Shown in pieces: positions 1-8,687 of a stretch of DNA of 64,000 bases (the first letter of the stretch is position 1; each line of letters starts with the position of its first letter). Source of the DNA: Geobacillus genomosp. 3 (lineage in GTDB: Bacteria; Bacillota; Bacilli; Bacillales; Anoxybacillaceae); NCBI RefSeq assembly GCF_000445995.2, contig NC_022080.4, positions 930,001-994,000 of the forward strand, given 5' to 3'. Made by a program: the position numbers and the translations under genes. The notes below the pieces were generated by a model. That model was not told where the DNA came from. It searched no databases and saw nothing but the letters and a program-made list of their open reading frames with translations.

Positions 1-312
1 GTCGACCGGCAAGGGAGGCAGGCGCGCATTTTTTTCCGTGAAATGAAACATTTGAGCGAGGAACATTTGCAAAAGGTGAAAGAAAAGCGTGACTTGTTCC
101 GCTATCAGTTGCAAGCGTTAATTGAAGAAGGGATGAAAAGCGGCGAGCTGCGCCGCGATTTGTCGCCATCGATTGTCACCCTCACTGTACTCGGGGCGGC
201 CAATTGGAGCTATCATTGGTTTCGACCGGATGGTGAGCTGACCGATGCCGAAGTGGCTGAACAAATGGTGACCATTTTGCTTGACGGGATGAGTGGGTTG
301 CGCGTCTCATAG
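1..312 (+). CDS. TetR/AcrR-family transcriptional regulator, C-terminal part (5' truncated)
   Basis: The reading frame is open from base 1, so the N-terminal helix-turn-helix lies outside the window. What remains, about 103 residues, is all-helical. It has the acidic and basic helix, the 'IEEGMKSGELRRDLSP' segment and the 'TVLGAANWSYHWFRPDGELT' segment typical of the ligand-binding C-terminal domain of TetR regulators of the FadR/KstR2 type. The next gene starts 36 bp downstream on the same strand, so the regulator probably heads the operon with the kinase-like protein. Family membership rests only on the C-terminal domain. A role in acyl-CoA or fatty-acid metabolism is inferred from the neighbour. 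Confidence 0.75.
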   Translation, partial: VDRQGRQARIFFREMKHLSEEHLQKVKEKRDLFRYQLQALIEEGMKSGELRRDLSPSIVTLTVLGAANWSYHWFRPDGELTDAEVAEQMVTILLDGMSGLRVS

Positions 313-348
313 ATCAGGCTAAACGCGTTTACAAAGGGGGAGAGGGAG

Positions 349-1407
349 ATGACTGCCATCATTCCGGTGCGCAAAGGGGAGGAATTGCCGGCTGAAAAGC
401 TGGGGCAATTTTTACGCACGGTGTTGCCGGATATGCCGGACGGGGAGCTTAAGATTCAGCAGTTTTCGGCCGGACGGTCAAATTTGACGTATTTGCTTCG
501 CTGCGGGGAGTGGGAGGTGGTGCTGCGCCGCCCGCCGTTTGGCCCGGTGCCGCCAAAAGCGCACGATATGAAGCGGGAGAGCACGTGGCTTGCCGAGATT
601 CATCCGCTCTTCCCGCTGGCGCCAAAGCCGTTTTATTTTTGTGAAGATGAGTCTGTGATCGGCAGCCCGTTTTTCGTCATGGAACGGCGTCATGGTGTTG
701 TGATTGATAGTGATTTTCCAGACGACATCGACCCGACGGAAGACATCTGCCGCGGCATTTCCGAGACGATGGTCGAAACGCTTGTGCAAATTCATCAAAT
801 TGACTATACGAAAACGCAACTTGCTCAAATGGTGAAGCCGGAAGGGTTTATGGAGCGGCAGGTGCATGGCTGGATTCAACGCTACGAACGGGCGAAAACA
901 GATGATGTTCCAGCGGCCGAGGCGCTCATGAAATGGCTGGCTTCCCATATTCCAACGCAGCGTGAGGCGACGGTCATCCATTATGATTTTAAGCTTAATA
1001 ACGCCTTGTTTGCTGAAGGCGATGTAACAAAAATGGTCGGTTTGTTCGATTGGGAAATGTCGACCGTTGGCGATCCGCTTGCCGATTTGGCGGTGGCGAT
1101 GAGTTACTGGATAGAGGAAGACGATCCGCCGCTTGTCAAACACGGTTTCGGGCGCACACCGGTCACCGTCCGCCCCGGCTTTTACACGCGTGAACAGTTT
1201 ATTGCCGCCTATGCGAAAAAAAGCGGCCGCGACGTTTCCGATATGCATGTGTATTTAACGTTTGCTTACTTTAAATTGGCCGTCATCTGCCAACAAATTT
1301 ATTACCGCTATCGCCGCGGCCAGACGAACGACGAGCGGTTTCGCCATTTCAACCAGTTTGTCGAGGCGCTCATCGAACATGCGTGGCAGTTGGCGACAGG
1401 GCGGTGA
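349..1407 (+). CDS. Phosphotransferase-family protein (ACAD10/11 N-terminal kinase-like, APH fold)
   Basis: This 352-residue protein has the aminoglycoside-phosphotransferase/choline-kinase fold. An N-terminal lobe contains 'FSAGRSNLTYLL' and 'VVLRRPP'. The catalytic loop 'IHYDFKLNN' is near residue 210 and the metal-binding 'LFDWEMSTVGDPLADLA' near residue 233. The closest well-known relatives are the N-terminal domains of ACAD10/ACAD11 and the stand-alone proteins that accompany acyl-CoA dehydrogenases. These phosphorylate hydroxyacyl-CoA intermediates in some organisms. The ATG follows a strong GGGGGAGAGGGAG. comB begins 6 bp after the stop, so the genes are co-transcribed. The substrate is not determinable from sequence. 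Confidence 0.85.
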   Translation: MTAIIPVRKGEELPAEKLGQFLRTVLPDMPDGELKIQQFSAGRSNLTYLLRCGEWEVVLRRPPFGPVPPKAHDMKRESTWLAEIHPLFPLAPKPFYFCEDESVIGSPFFVMERRHGVVIDSDFPDDIDPTEDICRGISETMVETLVQIHQIDYTKTQLAQMVKPEGFMERQVHGWIQRYERAKTDDVPAAEALMKWLASHIPTQREATVIHYDFKLNNALFAEGDVTKMVGLFDWEMSTVGDPLADLAVAMSYWIEEDDPPLVKHGFGRTPVTVRPGFYTREQFIAAYAKKSGRDVSDMHVYLTFAYFKLAVICQQIYYRYRRGQTNDERFRHFNQFVEALIEHAWQLATGR

Positions 1408-1413
1408 AGAAGC

Positions 1414-2199
1414 ATGATCACAAAAGTACATGTTGTACTGCGCAAAGAAGATATTGATGAAACCGCGCTCGCTGACGACAAAGTGGCCGTTGTGTTCGAT
1501 ATTTTGCTCGCTACATCATCGATTACCGCGGCGTTGGCGGCGGGCGCCCGCTCCGTCATTCCGGTGTACAACGCCGCCGAAGCGGAACAAGTCGGACGCC
1601 GGTTGCCTGATGGGAGCTATGAACTTGTCGGGGAAAGCGAAGGGCGGACGATTGACGGTTTCTACCCACCGACGCCGCTGTTTTTGCAAACGGTTTGCCC
1701 GGGGAAAACGGTTGTCTTATCGACGACAAACGGCACCGTGGCGCTTCGCAAGGCAATGGCGGCCCGCGCGGTCTATGCGGCGAGCTTGCTGAACAGCCCG
1801 GCGGTCAGCGAACAGATCAGCCGTTCGCATAAAGAAGAGACGGTTATCGCCATTTGCGCCGGTTCATCCGGACGTTTTTGCCTGGAGGACTTTTATGGCG
1901 CCGGATATTTTGTCCATTGTCTAGTCGAGCGGGGGATCGCCGCGGCGGAGCTGTCCGACAGCGCGATGGCTGCTTGGCTGTTTTACCGGCAATACGCAGG
2001 CGAGGAAAAGGCAAAAGACGTGTTGTCCGCTTCGCGCGTCGGACGTTGGATGGCGGCTTACGGCCTCGAAAAGGAGATCGACTACATCAATCGGCACGGA
2101 GCGCTTTCCGTCATTCCGAAGCTCGAGCCCGGGGCGTTGGCGGCGGAAGTGCGCGATATCGTGCAAATGAAGATGACGAAAGAGGGGAATGAGCGGTGA
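1414..2199 (+). CDS. comB: 2-phosphosulfolactate phosphatase (ComB family)
   Basis: The 261-residue protein carries ComB family signatures: 'VVFDILLATSSITAAL' near residue 27, 'STTNGTVALRKA' near 104 and 'CAGSSGRFCLEDFYGAGY' near 150. ComB is a Mg-dependent acid phosphatase that dephosphorylates 2-phosphosulfolactate to sulfolactate, a step of coenzyme M synthesis in methanogens. In spore formers sulfolactate accumulates in spores, a more plausible role here. No ComA synthase is adjacent. The stop overlaps the GTG of the next gene by 4 bp, implying translational coupling. Family assignment is firm; physiological role is inferred. Confidence 0.85.
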   Translation: MITKVHVVLRKEDIDETALADDKVAVVFDILLATSSITAALAAGARSVIPVYNAAEAEQVGRRLPDGSYELVGESEGRTIDGFYPPTPLFLQTVCPGKTVVLSTTNGTVALRKAMAARAVYAASLLNSPAVSEQISRSHKEETVIAICAGSSGRFCLEDFYGAGYFVHCLVERGIAAAELSDSAMAAWLFYRQYAGEEKAKDVLSASRVGRWMAAYGLEKEIDYINRHGALSVIPKLEPGALAAEVRDIVQMKMTKEGNER

Positions 2200-3170
2200 A
2201 AATCGTGCAATTTGCCGAGTACGGCGGCCCGGACGTGCTGCAAGTAAAAGAGGTCGAGCGCCCATTGCCATCGGGACGGCAAGTGGTGATTGAGGCTGAA
2301 GCGATCGGTGTGAACTATGCCGATACGGCGAGACGGGAAGGACGCTACGTTGTGCCGACGCCGCTTCCGTTCGTGCCCGGCACCGAAGTAGCCGGCATCG
2401 TCCGCGAAGTCGGCCCGGATGTGGAAGCCGTCCGCCCGGGGCAGCGGGTTGTCGCATTGATTGAATCAGGCGGTTATGCCGAGTTTGTGGCGGTTGACGA
2501 ACGCGCGGTCGTGCCGCTGCCGGATGGGTTGGACGTCCGCCGGGCAGCGGCGCTGCCCGTGCAAGGGTTAAGCGCCTATCATATTTTGACGACGATGGGC
2601 CGTCTTGAAGAAGGGGAAACGGTGCTCGTCCATGCGGCAGCCGGCGGCGTCGGTACGCTTGCCGTGCAGCTGGCGAAGCGGTTCGGGGCGAAAACGGTGA
2701 TCGCCACCGCGAGCACGGAGGAAAAGCGGGCGTTGGCCGCGCGGCTTGGCGCTGACGTCACGATCGATTATACAAAAGACGGTTGGGCGGCGGAAGTGAT
2801 GGAGACAACGAGCGGACGCGGCGTCGATGTCGCCTTGGAAATGGCGGGCGGTGACGTGTTTCACGAAACGCTTGACTGCCTTGCTCCGTTCGGCCGCTTG
2901 GTTGTATACGGGTCGGCGAGCGGGGAGATGACGCGCCTCAATCCGGTCCGTTTGATGGCGAAAAACTGGTCGGTCGTTGGCTTTTTCTTGCCGCAAGTCA
3001 TGCGAAAACGGGCGCTATATGAACAAAGCCTGCGCGATCTGCTCGCCTGGGTGCAGGACGGAAGCCTCGAGTTGACCATCGGGGGCGTCTATCCGCTCGA
3101 GCAGGCCGCCGAGGCGCACCGCCTGCTGCAAGGGCGAAAAACGAGCGGCAAACTGCTGCTTGTGCCTTAA
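2196..3170 (+). CDS. NADPH:quinone oxidoreductase (zinc-free MDR family)
   Basis: This 324-residue protein is a medium-chain dehydrogenase/reductase of the quinone oxidoreductase subfamily. The GroES-like N-terminal half has 'EAIGVNYADTARREG' and 'PFVPGTEVAGIV'. The Rossmann nucleotide-binding motif 'HAAAGGVGTLAVQLAK' lies near residue 146. The zinc-ligand cysteines of alcohol dehydrogenases are absent. It would reduce quinones or enones with NADPH in the cytosol. The GTG start overlaps the comB stop (GTGA). A hairpin terminator follows the stop by about 10 bp and closes the operon. Confidence 0.88.
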   Translation: MKIVQFAEYGGPDVLQVKEVERPLPSGRQVVIEAEAIGVNYADTARREGRYVVPTPLPFVPGTEVAGIVREVGPDVEAVRPGQRVVALIESGGYAEFVAVDERAVVPLPDGLDVRRAAALPVQGLSAYHILTTMGRLEEGETVLVHAAAGGVGTLAVQLAKRFGAKTVIATASTEEKRALAARLGADVTIDYTKDGWAAEVMETTSGRGVDVALEMAGGDVFHETLDCLAPFGRLVVYGSASGEMTRLNPVRLMAKNWSVVGFFLPQVMRKRALYEQSLRDLLAWVQDGSLELTIGGVYPLEQAAEAHRLLQGRKTSGKLLLVP

Positions 3171-3180
3171 GAAAATGAAA

Positions 3181-3217
3181 AAAGGTGTCCCAAAAAGAAA
3201 ACGGGGCACCTTTTCTC
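3181..3217 (+). terminator. Rho-independent terminator of the leading operon
   Basis: Inverted repeat AAAAGGTGTCCC (3181-3192) and GGGGCACCTTTT (3204-3215), with one G-U pair and an 11-nt loop, ends in T residues. The A-rich left flank would also allow it to act on the opposite strand after patA. Confidence 0.85.
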
Positions 3218-3299
3218 ATGACATATATAGGAAAACATCCCAGTTAGGCAGGGGGAGCATGCGATATCCCATCGAAAAGGAAACGACATCTTTTTCGTT

Positions 3300-4457
3300 T
3301 TACCGGCTGTTTCTCCGTACTTGAATGTAATGTTCGAGCCGGTCGAGGCCTTCTTTGAGCACATCGAGCGAATAGGCGTATGACAGACGGACATAGCCTT
3401 CGCCGTATTCCGAAAAGGCGCTGCCAGGGACGAGGGCAACACCGGCTTTTTCGACAACATCAAGGGCAAAATCAAAAGACGGCATGCCAAAGGCGGCGAT
3501 GGACGGAAACAAATAAAACGCCCCGTCCGGTTTTTCGACCGGCAGCCCCATCGCGGTGAGGCGGCCGTAAGCGTACTCAAGCCGTTCGGCGTAAGCCGCA
3601 CGCATCGCCTCAGCATCGTGCTTGCCGGCGGTCAGCGCCTCAACAGCCGCTTTTTGGCTGATCGACGAGGTGCAGGAAACGCTATACTGGTGCACTTTCA
3701 CCATTTGTTCAATGACAAACAGTGGAGCGAAGACCAATCCGATGCGCCAGCCGGTCATCGAGTGCGACTTGCTTAGGCCGTTGATGACAATCGTCTGCTC
3801 CGGCAGCCATTCGGCGATCGAGCGATGGCGGCCGCGATAGACGAGCTCGCTGTAAATTTCATCGGACACAATCCAAATCGGCCGCCCTTTCATGAGCGCC
3901 GCGATCTCTTCAAGCGCTTCGGCCGGCAGCGTCGTTCCGGTCGGGTTGGACGGATACGGAAGGACGAGGCAGCGCGTCCTGTCGGTGATGTAAGGCGCGA
4001 TCAGCTCGGCTGACAGACGAAAGCCGTTTTGCCTTGTATCGATGTACACCGGTTTTGCTCCGCACAGGCGGATGAGCGGCTCATAGCCGGGGTAGACCGG
4101 CGCGGGAAGAAGCACTTCTGTTCCTTCCTCCAAAATAGTGCGAAACGTAATATCGAGCGCCTGGCTGGCGCCGACGGTGGCGATCACTTCCTCCGGGCGG
4201 TAGTGAAGCCCGTATTTGTCCGCGACAAATTGGCAGGCCGCCGCGCGCAGCTCAAGCAGGCCGGCGTTCGCCGTATACGTTGTAAAGTCGGCGGCGATCG
4301 CTTCTTGGGCGGCTGCTTTTACATGATCAGGCGTCGGAAAATCGGGCTGGCCGATCGTCAAGGAAACTAACCCCGGCCGGCCGGCGACAAGGTTGAAAAA
4401 TTGGCGGATGCCTGATAATTGAATGGCTTGAACGCGTGGCTGAATGAGGTGTTTCAC
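3300..4457 (-). CDS. patA: PLP-dependent class I aminotransferase, PatA (N-acetyl-LL-diaminopimelate aminotransferase)
   Basis: This 385-residue fold-type I aminotransferase has the schiff-base lysine in 'NGLSKSHSMTGWRIG' (K near residue 232), 'YPSNPTGT' near 168 and 'VSDEIYSELVY' near 198. It matches B. subtilis PatA, which makes N-acetyl-LL-diaminopimelate from N-acetyl-2-amino-6-oxopimelate. That is the step between DapH and DapL, both encoded about 13 kb away in this window. The gene is convergent with the oxidoreductase operon. Related aminotransferases act on other amino acids, so the exact substrate is known from the family rather than proven here. Confidence 0.88.
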   Translation of the reverse strand: MKHLIQPRVQAIQLSGIRQFFNLVAGRPGLVSLTIGQPDFPTPDHVKAAAQEAIAADFTTYTANAGLLELRAAACQFVADKYGLHYRPEEVIATVGASQALDITFRTILEEGTEVLLPAPVYPGYEPLIRLCGAKPVYIDTRQNGFRLSAELIAPYITDRTRCLVLPYPSNPTGTTLPAEALEEIAALMKGRPIWIVSDEIYSELVYRGRHRSIAEWLPEQTIVINGLSKSHSMTGWRIGLVFAPLFVIEQMVKVHQYSVSCTSSISQKAAVEALTAGKHDAEAMRAAYAERLEYAYGRLTAMGLPVEKPDGAFYLFPSIAAFGMPSFDFALDVVEKAGVALVPGSAFSEYGEGYVRLSYAYSLDVLKEGLDRLEHYIQVRRNSR

Positions 4458-4522
4458 AGGTTGTCCACCTTTCCGTTTTTTCCTCTATTGTACCATTGCG
4501 GCTGAAAAACGGAAAAACAAAA

Positions 4523-4572
4523 ATGAGCCCCTTTCCGTTCGGATCGTTTCCGCAGACGGAAATGGGGCTCAT
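4523..4572 (-). terminator. Terminator downstream of the IDEAL-domain gene
   Basis: Long stem ATGAGCCCCTTTCCGT (4523-4538) pairs with 4556-4572 with a single bulged base. On the minus strand it is followed by TTTTGTTTTT, so it terminates the IDEAL-domain transcript just before patA. Confidence 0.85.
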
Positions 4573-4613
4573 CCTGTCATGGACGATTCACACTCCAACC
4601 TCGTTCGCTCCTT

Positions 4614-4841
4614 TTACGCGCCGTATTTTTTCAACAGGTCGTTATATTGGGCGGAAAGTTTGAAAAACAGCGGCTTGTTGCCGGCAGCGAGCGCCTCGTC
4701 GATTTTTTCCATCAGTTTTTTTCTCTGAAACTGGAAGATCGCTTCTTTCAACACTTGTTCGGCCATTGGACCGTAACTGCTTTTTTCTTCCGGCTGGTTG
4801 AACAATACGGCGCCTTCATTCGGATACTGTTTTTCGTACAT
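4614..4841 (-). CDS. Small IDEAL-domain protein
   Basis: This 75-residue soluble protein ends with the IDEAL domain, visible as 'IDEALAAGNKPLFFKLSAQY' near residues 46-65. The domain is a short helical module found in several Bacillus proteins, including the competence-related ComK regulators and YpiB, and is thought to mediate protein contacts. A good SD (GGGAGGG) precedes the ATG. The gene is monocistronic and closed by a strong terminator. Function unknown. Confidence 0.8.
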   Translation of the reverse strand: MYEKQYPNEGAVLFNQPEEKSSYGPMAEQVLKEAIFQFQRKKLMEKIDEALAAGNKPLFFKLSAQYNDLLKKYGA

Positions 4842-5039
4842 GATTGATTCCCTCCCGTATGGGAACGAAGGGGTTCCCTTTTTTATATTATCGTTGTTTT
4901 TGGTGAAAATGTAAAGAAAATTTAGATAAATATTTTTTGTTATTTTTTTCTCTACATGATTTCTATACCCTTTTTTTGTTGGGGTGTAACAGCTTTTCGG
5001 TTATGATAAGAAGAGAAAAAATGGCAAGGTGAGATGGCG

Positions 5040-6032
5040 ATGATCCGCACGTGTGTCGTAACGAAAGAGTTTGAGGTTATGGATAATGTTGATTTAGCGT
5101 TCGTCAACAGCCCGGACGTTTCATGGTATTGGGTCGATTTTCACGAGCCGACAGACGAGGAGGCGGACTTGCTCGCCTCGTTTTTCCGTTTTCACCCGCT
5201 TGCGATTGAGGACTGTTTAGAATATGTGCAGCGGCCAAAGCTCGACTTTTATGACCGCTACTTATTTGTCGTCCTTCATGCGATAGCGGGGGCAACGCTC
5301 GAAGCGGAGGAAATTGACTTGTTTGTCGGACAAAACTTTATTGTTTCGTTTCATAAGTCAGCGGTTCACGCGGTCGATGACGTATGGGAACGGCTGAAGC
5401 GCGAGCAGGACGTGCAGCAGGGGCCGTTTCATGTCATGTATCGGCTGATCGACAAGCTCGTCGATGATTACTTTCCGCCGCTGTACCATATTGAAGATGT
5501 GTTGAACGATTTAGAGGAAAATACAAACAATGAGCCGATCCACGACATTATTGAAAAAGTGTTTGATATTCGCGGTGATTTATCGAAATTGCGCCGGACG
5601 ATTGTGCCGATGCGCGATTTGCTGTACCGCATCATCCACTCCGACCGGCTGCAACGCATGAAAGAGCGGCAGCTGTATTTTCATGATATTTACGATCATT
5701 TATTGAAGCTGTCAGAAATGATCGAGACGAATCGGGAAATTACCGCCGATATTCGCGACAGCTATTTGTCGCTCAACTCCAACCGAATGAACAACATTAT
5801 GATGACGTTTACGGCCATTACGACGATTTTTATGCCGCTCACGTTTATTGCCGGCATTTACGGGATGAACTTTGACTATATGCCCGAACTGCGCTGGAAA
5901 TATGGATACTTCGCTGTACTGGCCGTCATGGCAGCCATTGGCATGACAATGTTTGTTTGGTTTAAGCGCAACGGTTGGTTCCAACTGTTGAAAGGCGACT
6001 GGGCGAAAGAGGAGCGGGAGCGCCGCCAGTAG
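5040..6032 (+). CDS. corA: CorA-family magnesium/divalent cation transporter
   Basis: About 330 residues. A long soluble N-terminal domain with acidic helices precedes two C-terminal membrane helices, joined by the diagnostic 'YGMNFDYMPEL' loop (GMN near residue 276). CorA channels form pentamers and import Mg2+ through the GMN selectivity filter. I chose the ATG at 5040 because AAGGTGAG ends at 5033, giving a 6-nt spacer; the in-frame ATG at 5034 abuts the SD. The upstream 170 bp is AT-rich and holds the promoter. CorA paralogues carry Co2+ or Zn2+ in some species, so the ion is inferred. Confidence 0.9.
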   Translation: MIRTCVVTKEFEVMDNVDLAFVNSPDVSWYWVDFHEPTDEEADLLASFFRFHPLAIEDCLEYVQRPKLDFYDRYLFVVLHAIAGATLEAEEIDLFVGQNFIVSFHKSAVHAVDDVWERLKREQDVQQGPFHVMYRLIDKLVDDYFPPLYHIEDVLNDLEENTNNEPIHDIIEKVFDIRGDLSKLRRTIVPMRDLLYRIIHSDRLQRMKERQLYFHDIYDHLLKLSEMIETNREITADIRDSYLSLNSNRMNNIMMTFTAITTIFMPLTFIAGIYGMNFDYMPELRWKYGYFAVLAVMAAIGMTMFVWFKRNGWFQLLKGDWAKEERERRQ

Positions 6033-6100
6033 CCGTATAAAACAAGCAGTCCCCCTCATATACATAACTATGGCAACGTGACCGCGAAGGAGGGGGAAGA

Positions 6101-6751
6101 ATGGTAAGAGGTGTTTGGGGCGTTGATTCGGCGCAAATCGTAACGGACCAACTGTTTCAATGCGTACGGACAGAGCACGGCTACCCGAAGTTTTGGGGCC
6201 GCTATTTGGTGGAAGTGCCGAACGTGTCAGAAGGGCTGACGCGGGACGAGATCACCCGCATCCGCAACTATGGCGTCAAAGTGCTGCCCATCTACAATGC
6301 CTTTCGTGAGGCAACCGGCTATGCGAGCGGGCAGGTGGCAGCACGCAATGCGGTGTTCCATGCGCGGCGGCTCGGCATCCCAAAAAATAAATTGCTGTTT
6401 GCTAATATCGAGGATTTTTTTGCCGTTGACGCGGCTTGGATCGCTGCTTGGGTGGAAACGCTCTATCCGACCGGGTATCGCCCGGGACTGTATGCCGATC
6501 CGACGAAAGGAGACTTCGCCGCCGCCTATTGCGAGGCAGTTGGGAGAAACAACCAAGTGGCGGTGCAGGCCGTCATTTGGAGCGCGGCCCCAAGGCCGGG
6601 AACGACGAAGGAACAAAAAGCGCCGCGCTACCAACCGGCCGCCCCGCCTTGTAGCGCGAACGTCTGGGCGTGGCAGTACGGGCGCGATGCGGATGTTTGT
6701 CCGGTTGATACGAATTTGGCGGACCGCCGCCTGCTTGACTTTTTATATTGA
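6101..6751 (+). CDS. DUF1906 (Rv2525c-like) glycoside-hydrolase-fold protein
   Basis: This 216-residue protein starts 'GVWGVDSAQIV', continues 'FWGRYLVEV' and 'VKVLPIYNAF', has 'FANIEDFFAVD' near residue 105 and ends 'VWAWQYGRDADVCPVDTNLAD'. This is the order of conserved strands in the DUF1906 TIM-barrel family related to GH25 lysozymes. Those proteins are often cell-wall associated. No signal peptide or membrane segment is visible, so secretion would need another route, or the protein may act in the mother cell during sporulation. Enzymatic activity has not been firmly shown for the family. A strong SD (GGAGGGGGAAGA) precedes the ATG. Confidence 0.8.
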   Translation: MVRGVWGVDSAQIVTDQLFQCVRTEHGYPKFWGRYLVEVPNVSEGLTRDEITRIRNYGVKVLPIYNAFREATGYASGQVAARNAVFHARRLGIPKNKLLFANIEDFFAVDAAWIAAWVETLYPTGYRPGLYADPTKGDFAAAYCEAVGRNNQVAVQAVIWSAAPRPGTTKEQKAPRYQPAAPPCSANVWAWQYGRDADVCPVDTNLADRRLLDFLY

Positions 6752-6756
6752 ACAGC

Positions 6757-6785
6757 GCCGTTGCAGCAAGGCAACGGCCTTTTTA
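6757..6785 (+). terminator. Terminator of the DUF1906 gene
   Basis: GCCGTTGC (6757-6764) and GCAACGGC (6771-6778) form a perfect 8-bp stem followed by CTTTTTAT, 5 bp after the stop codon. Confidence 0.9.
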
Positions 6786-6920
6786 TGACCTTGACCGGGA
6801 AGACTCCCCCTTTTGAGTGAAGCGAAAGTTGAGACGGGGAAACAGTGACCTACTTCAGCAAACAGCAAAGGGAACGTGGGGCCCTTGCTTTAACATATGG
6901 AAGTGAGTAAGGAGATCAGC

Positions 6921-7031
6921 ATGTTTTTAGCCCGTGTCGACTATATTAATAATAGGAAAAAGAGAGTAAGCGCGGAGAACGGAAGCAGTTTAGAATTTTT
7001 TTGGTTGCAACTTAGGAACTATTTACCATGA
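6921..7031 (+). CDS. Candidate 36-residue small ORF in the leader of the diguanylate cyclase operon
   Basis: An ATG preceded by AAGGAGATCAGC (6-nt spacer) opens a 36-residue frame starting MFLARVDYINNRKKRV and ending just before the SD of the diguanylate cyclase gene at 7050. The SD is as good as those of genuine genes nearby. The peptide is basic with no recognisable domain. It could be a real micro-protein, a leader peptide or chance. About 90 bp upstream an imperfect hairpin (AGCAAAGGG with CCCTTGCT, around 6864-6886) sits in the leader. Confidence 0.3.
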   Translation: MFLARVDYINNRKKRVSAENGSSLEFFWLQLRNYLP

Positions 7032-7049
7032 AAGAAAGGGGGAGGGAAG

Positions 7050-8687
7050 TTGGATTCCTATGTCGTCCCGTTACTAGGCCGGATGAAAGAACAGTATGAA
7101 CAATGGGAGACTTCGTCGCCGCTCGGCGGCGCGGAGTTGGCTCGATTTTTTGGTGCCATCGGCCGGGCGGCAGAAGCAATTGGCCGCGGCGATATCGCTG
7201 CGGAGGCGGAACGGATTCTCCGCCGGGTAAACAGGCAAAAGGAACGGAAATGGACGGCCGAGGAGGCGCTGGCGGAGATGTTTCCGCTTCTTTGCCGCTG
7301 CTATGAAGGAGGGGAAAGCCACTCTCCAATTGCTCCCTCCCTGCAGCGCCAAGGGCCGGAGGCCACCGTCCTTCTCTGTGGAAACGACCCGCTGTTTTTC
7401 GCCTATATCCGCGGGGCATTGCGGGCCGTACCATGGCGTTTCATCACACTTCCTTCTCTCGAACAGGCGAGCGCATCCATGTTTCGCCTCAACCCGGACT
7501 GCATCATCGTAGACATCGGGGAGGGCGATTTGCAAACTCCTCTTTTCGTTGCTCTGCTTGAGAACGATAGCCGTCCTTCTTACATTCCAATAGTGGTCGT
7601 TAGCGAGGATAGACGAAAAGCTGTCCATCTGAAATGTTATGAGCTTGGCGCCGACGATGTCATCGTGAAGCCGACTACAGCCGGCGAGCTGTTCATTCGT
7701 GTGCGCCGTCTCGTAGAAAAAAAGCAGAAAATGGATGAACTTGTGCTGATTGATGAGTTAACGGGCGTTTACAATCGTAAATATTTGCCGCGCGTGTATG
7801 ACCGCCTGCGCAGTGATCTCGAGCGTTTCGGAGCGCCGAGCTGTTTGGCGCTGCTCGATTTGGATCATTTTAAGAAAGTTAACGACCAATTCGGCCACTT
7901 GGCGGGTGATGCAGTGCTAAAAAAGCTGGCTGCCTGTTTGCTTCAACATACGAGAGGAATGGATACGGTCGTTCGTTTCGGGGGGGAGGAGTTTGTTGTC
8001 TGGCTGGCCAAAACAACAAAAGGTGAGGCGCGCCGTGTGCTTAGGAGACTGCAGCGCCGGTTCGCCTCCGAAGAAGTTGAGGTTGATGGCGTACGTCTAT
8101 CGTGCACGTTTTCCGCCGGTTTTGTTGAATGCGACGACCCGAATGAATCGCTTGACCATTGGCTAAAGCTGGCGGACAAAGCGCTGTACGCAGCCAAAAG
8201 GAACGGCGGCGACCGGATTGAAGAAGCCTGGAAGCCAACAATCTCCGCCAAGGACGGTCCGGACGGGAAACAATATCGTCCAGTGGACAAACAGCGGTGG
8301 TCTGTGGCCATTGTCGATGACGATGAACTGGCGCGGGCGGTCATCACCGATCTCGTTCGCAAGCTCGCCGCTGAGCAAGAGCGGGAAGTCGACGTTTACG
8401 AATTTGACGACGGGCTTTCCTTTCTCGAATCGCCGCTCTATCGAGACGGACGGCGCGCCGTCGTCATTTTGGATCGGGTCATGCCGAAAATGGACGGTCT
8501 TGAGGTGCTACACCATCTTCGCCGCCGGCAAACACCGCATAAAGTGATGATGCTGACGTCGCGTCAAGATGAGCGGGACATCGCGCATGCCATCGACAAA
8601 GGGGCGGATGAGTATGTAACAAAGCCGTTTAAATGGCTTGAGCTTGAAGCGCGGCTGCGCCGGTTGCTAAAGGAGCTCGATGAGTAA
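7050..8687 (+). CDS. Response-regulator diguanylate cyclase, REC-GGDEF-REC
   Basis: This 545-residue protein has a helical N-terminus (about 1-100), a degenerate receiver domain (about 107-225), a GGDEF domain (about 230-400) and a second receiver domain (about 412-540). The active-site loop reads 'RFGGEEF' near residue 310, and the RxxD inhibitory site 'RGMD' lies five residues upstream, so c-di-GMP synthesis with product feedback is expected. The second receiver has 'IVDDDE', 'VILDRVMPKMDG' (phospho-acceptor near 471) and the conserved Lys in 'VTKPF'. The TTG start follows AAAGGGGGAGGG. The next gene overlaps by 1 bp (TAATG). It probably controls the downstream glycosyltransferase operon through c-di-GMP, which is inference. 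Confidence 0.9.
   Translation: MDSYVVPLLGRMKEQYEQWETSSPLGGAELARFFGAIGRAAEAIGRGDIAAEAERILRRVNRQKERKWTAEEALAEMFPLLCRCYEGGESHSPIAPSLQRQGPEATVLLCGNDPLFFAYIRGALRAVPWRFITLPSLEQASASMFRLNPDCIIVDIGEGDLQTPLFVALLENDSRPSYIPIVVVSEDRRKAVHLKCYELGADDVIVKPTTAGELFIRVRRLVEKKQKMDELVLIDELTGVYNRKYLPRVYDRLRSDLERFGAPSCLALLDLDHFKKVNDQFGHLAGDAVLKKLAACLLQHTRGMDTVVRFGGEEFVVWLAKTTKGEARRVLRRLQRRFASEEVEVDGVRLSCTFSAGFVECDDPNESLDHWLKLADKALYAAKRNGGDRIEEAWKPTISAKDGPDGKQYRPVDKQRWSVAIVDDDELARAVITDLVRKLAAEQEREVDVYEFDDGLSFLESPLYRDGRRAVVILDRVMPKMDGLEVLHHLRRRQTPHKVMMLTSRQDERDIAHAIDKGADEYVTKPFKWLELEARLRRLLKELDE

Noticed and set aside
478..1248. 256-codon antisense frame inside the phosphotransferase gene
   Set aside because: Shadow frame of GC-rich coding DNA; Arg/His-rich product, no SD, and the sense gene has clear family motifs.
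3281..3300. AAACGA/TCGTTT hairpin at the patA stop
   Set aside because: Only 6 bp, overlaps the stop codon and has a poor T tract on the minus strand; the stronger stem at 3181-3215 suffices for both strands.
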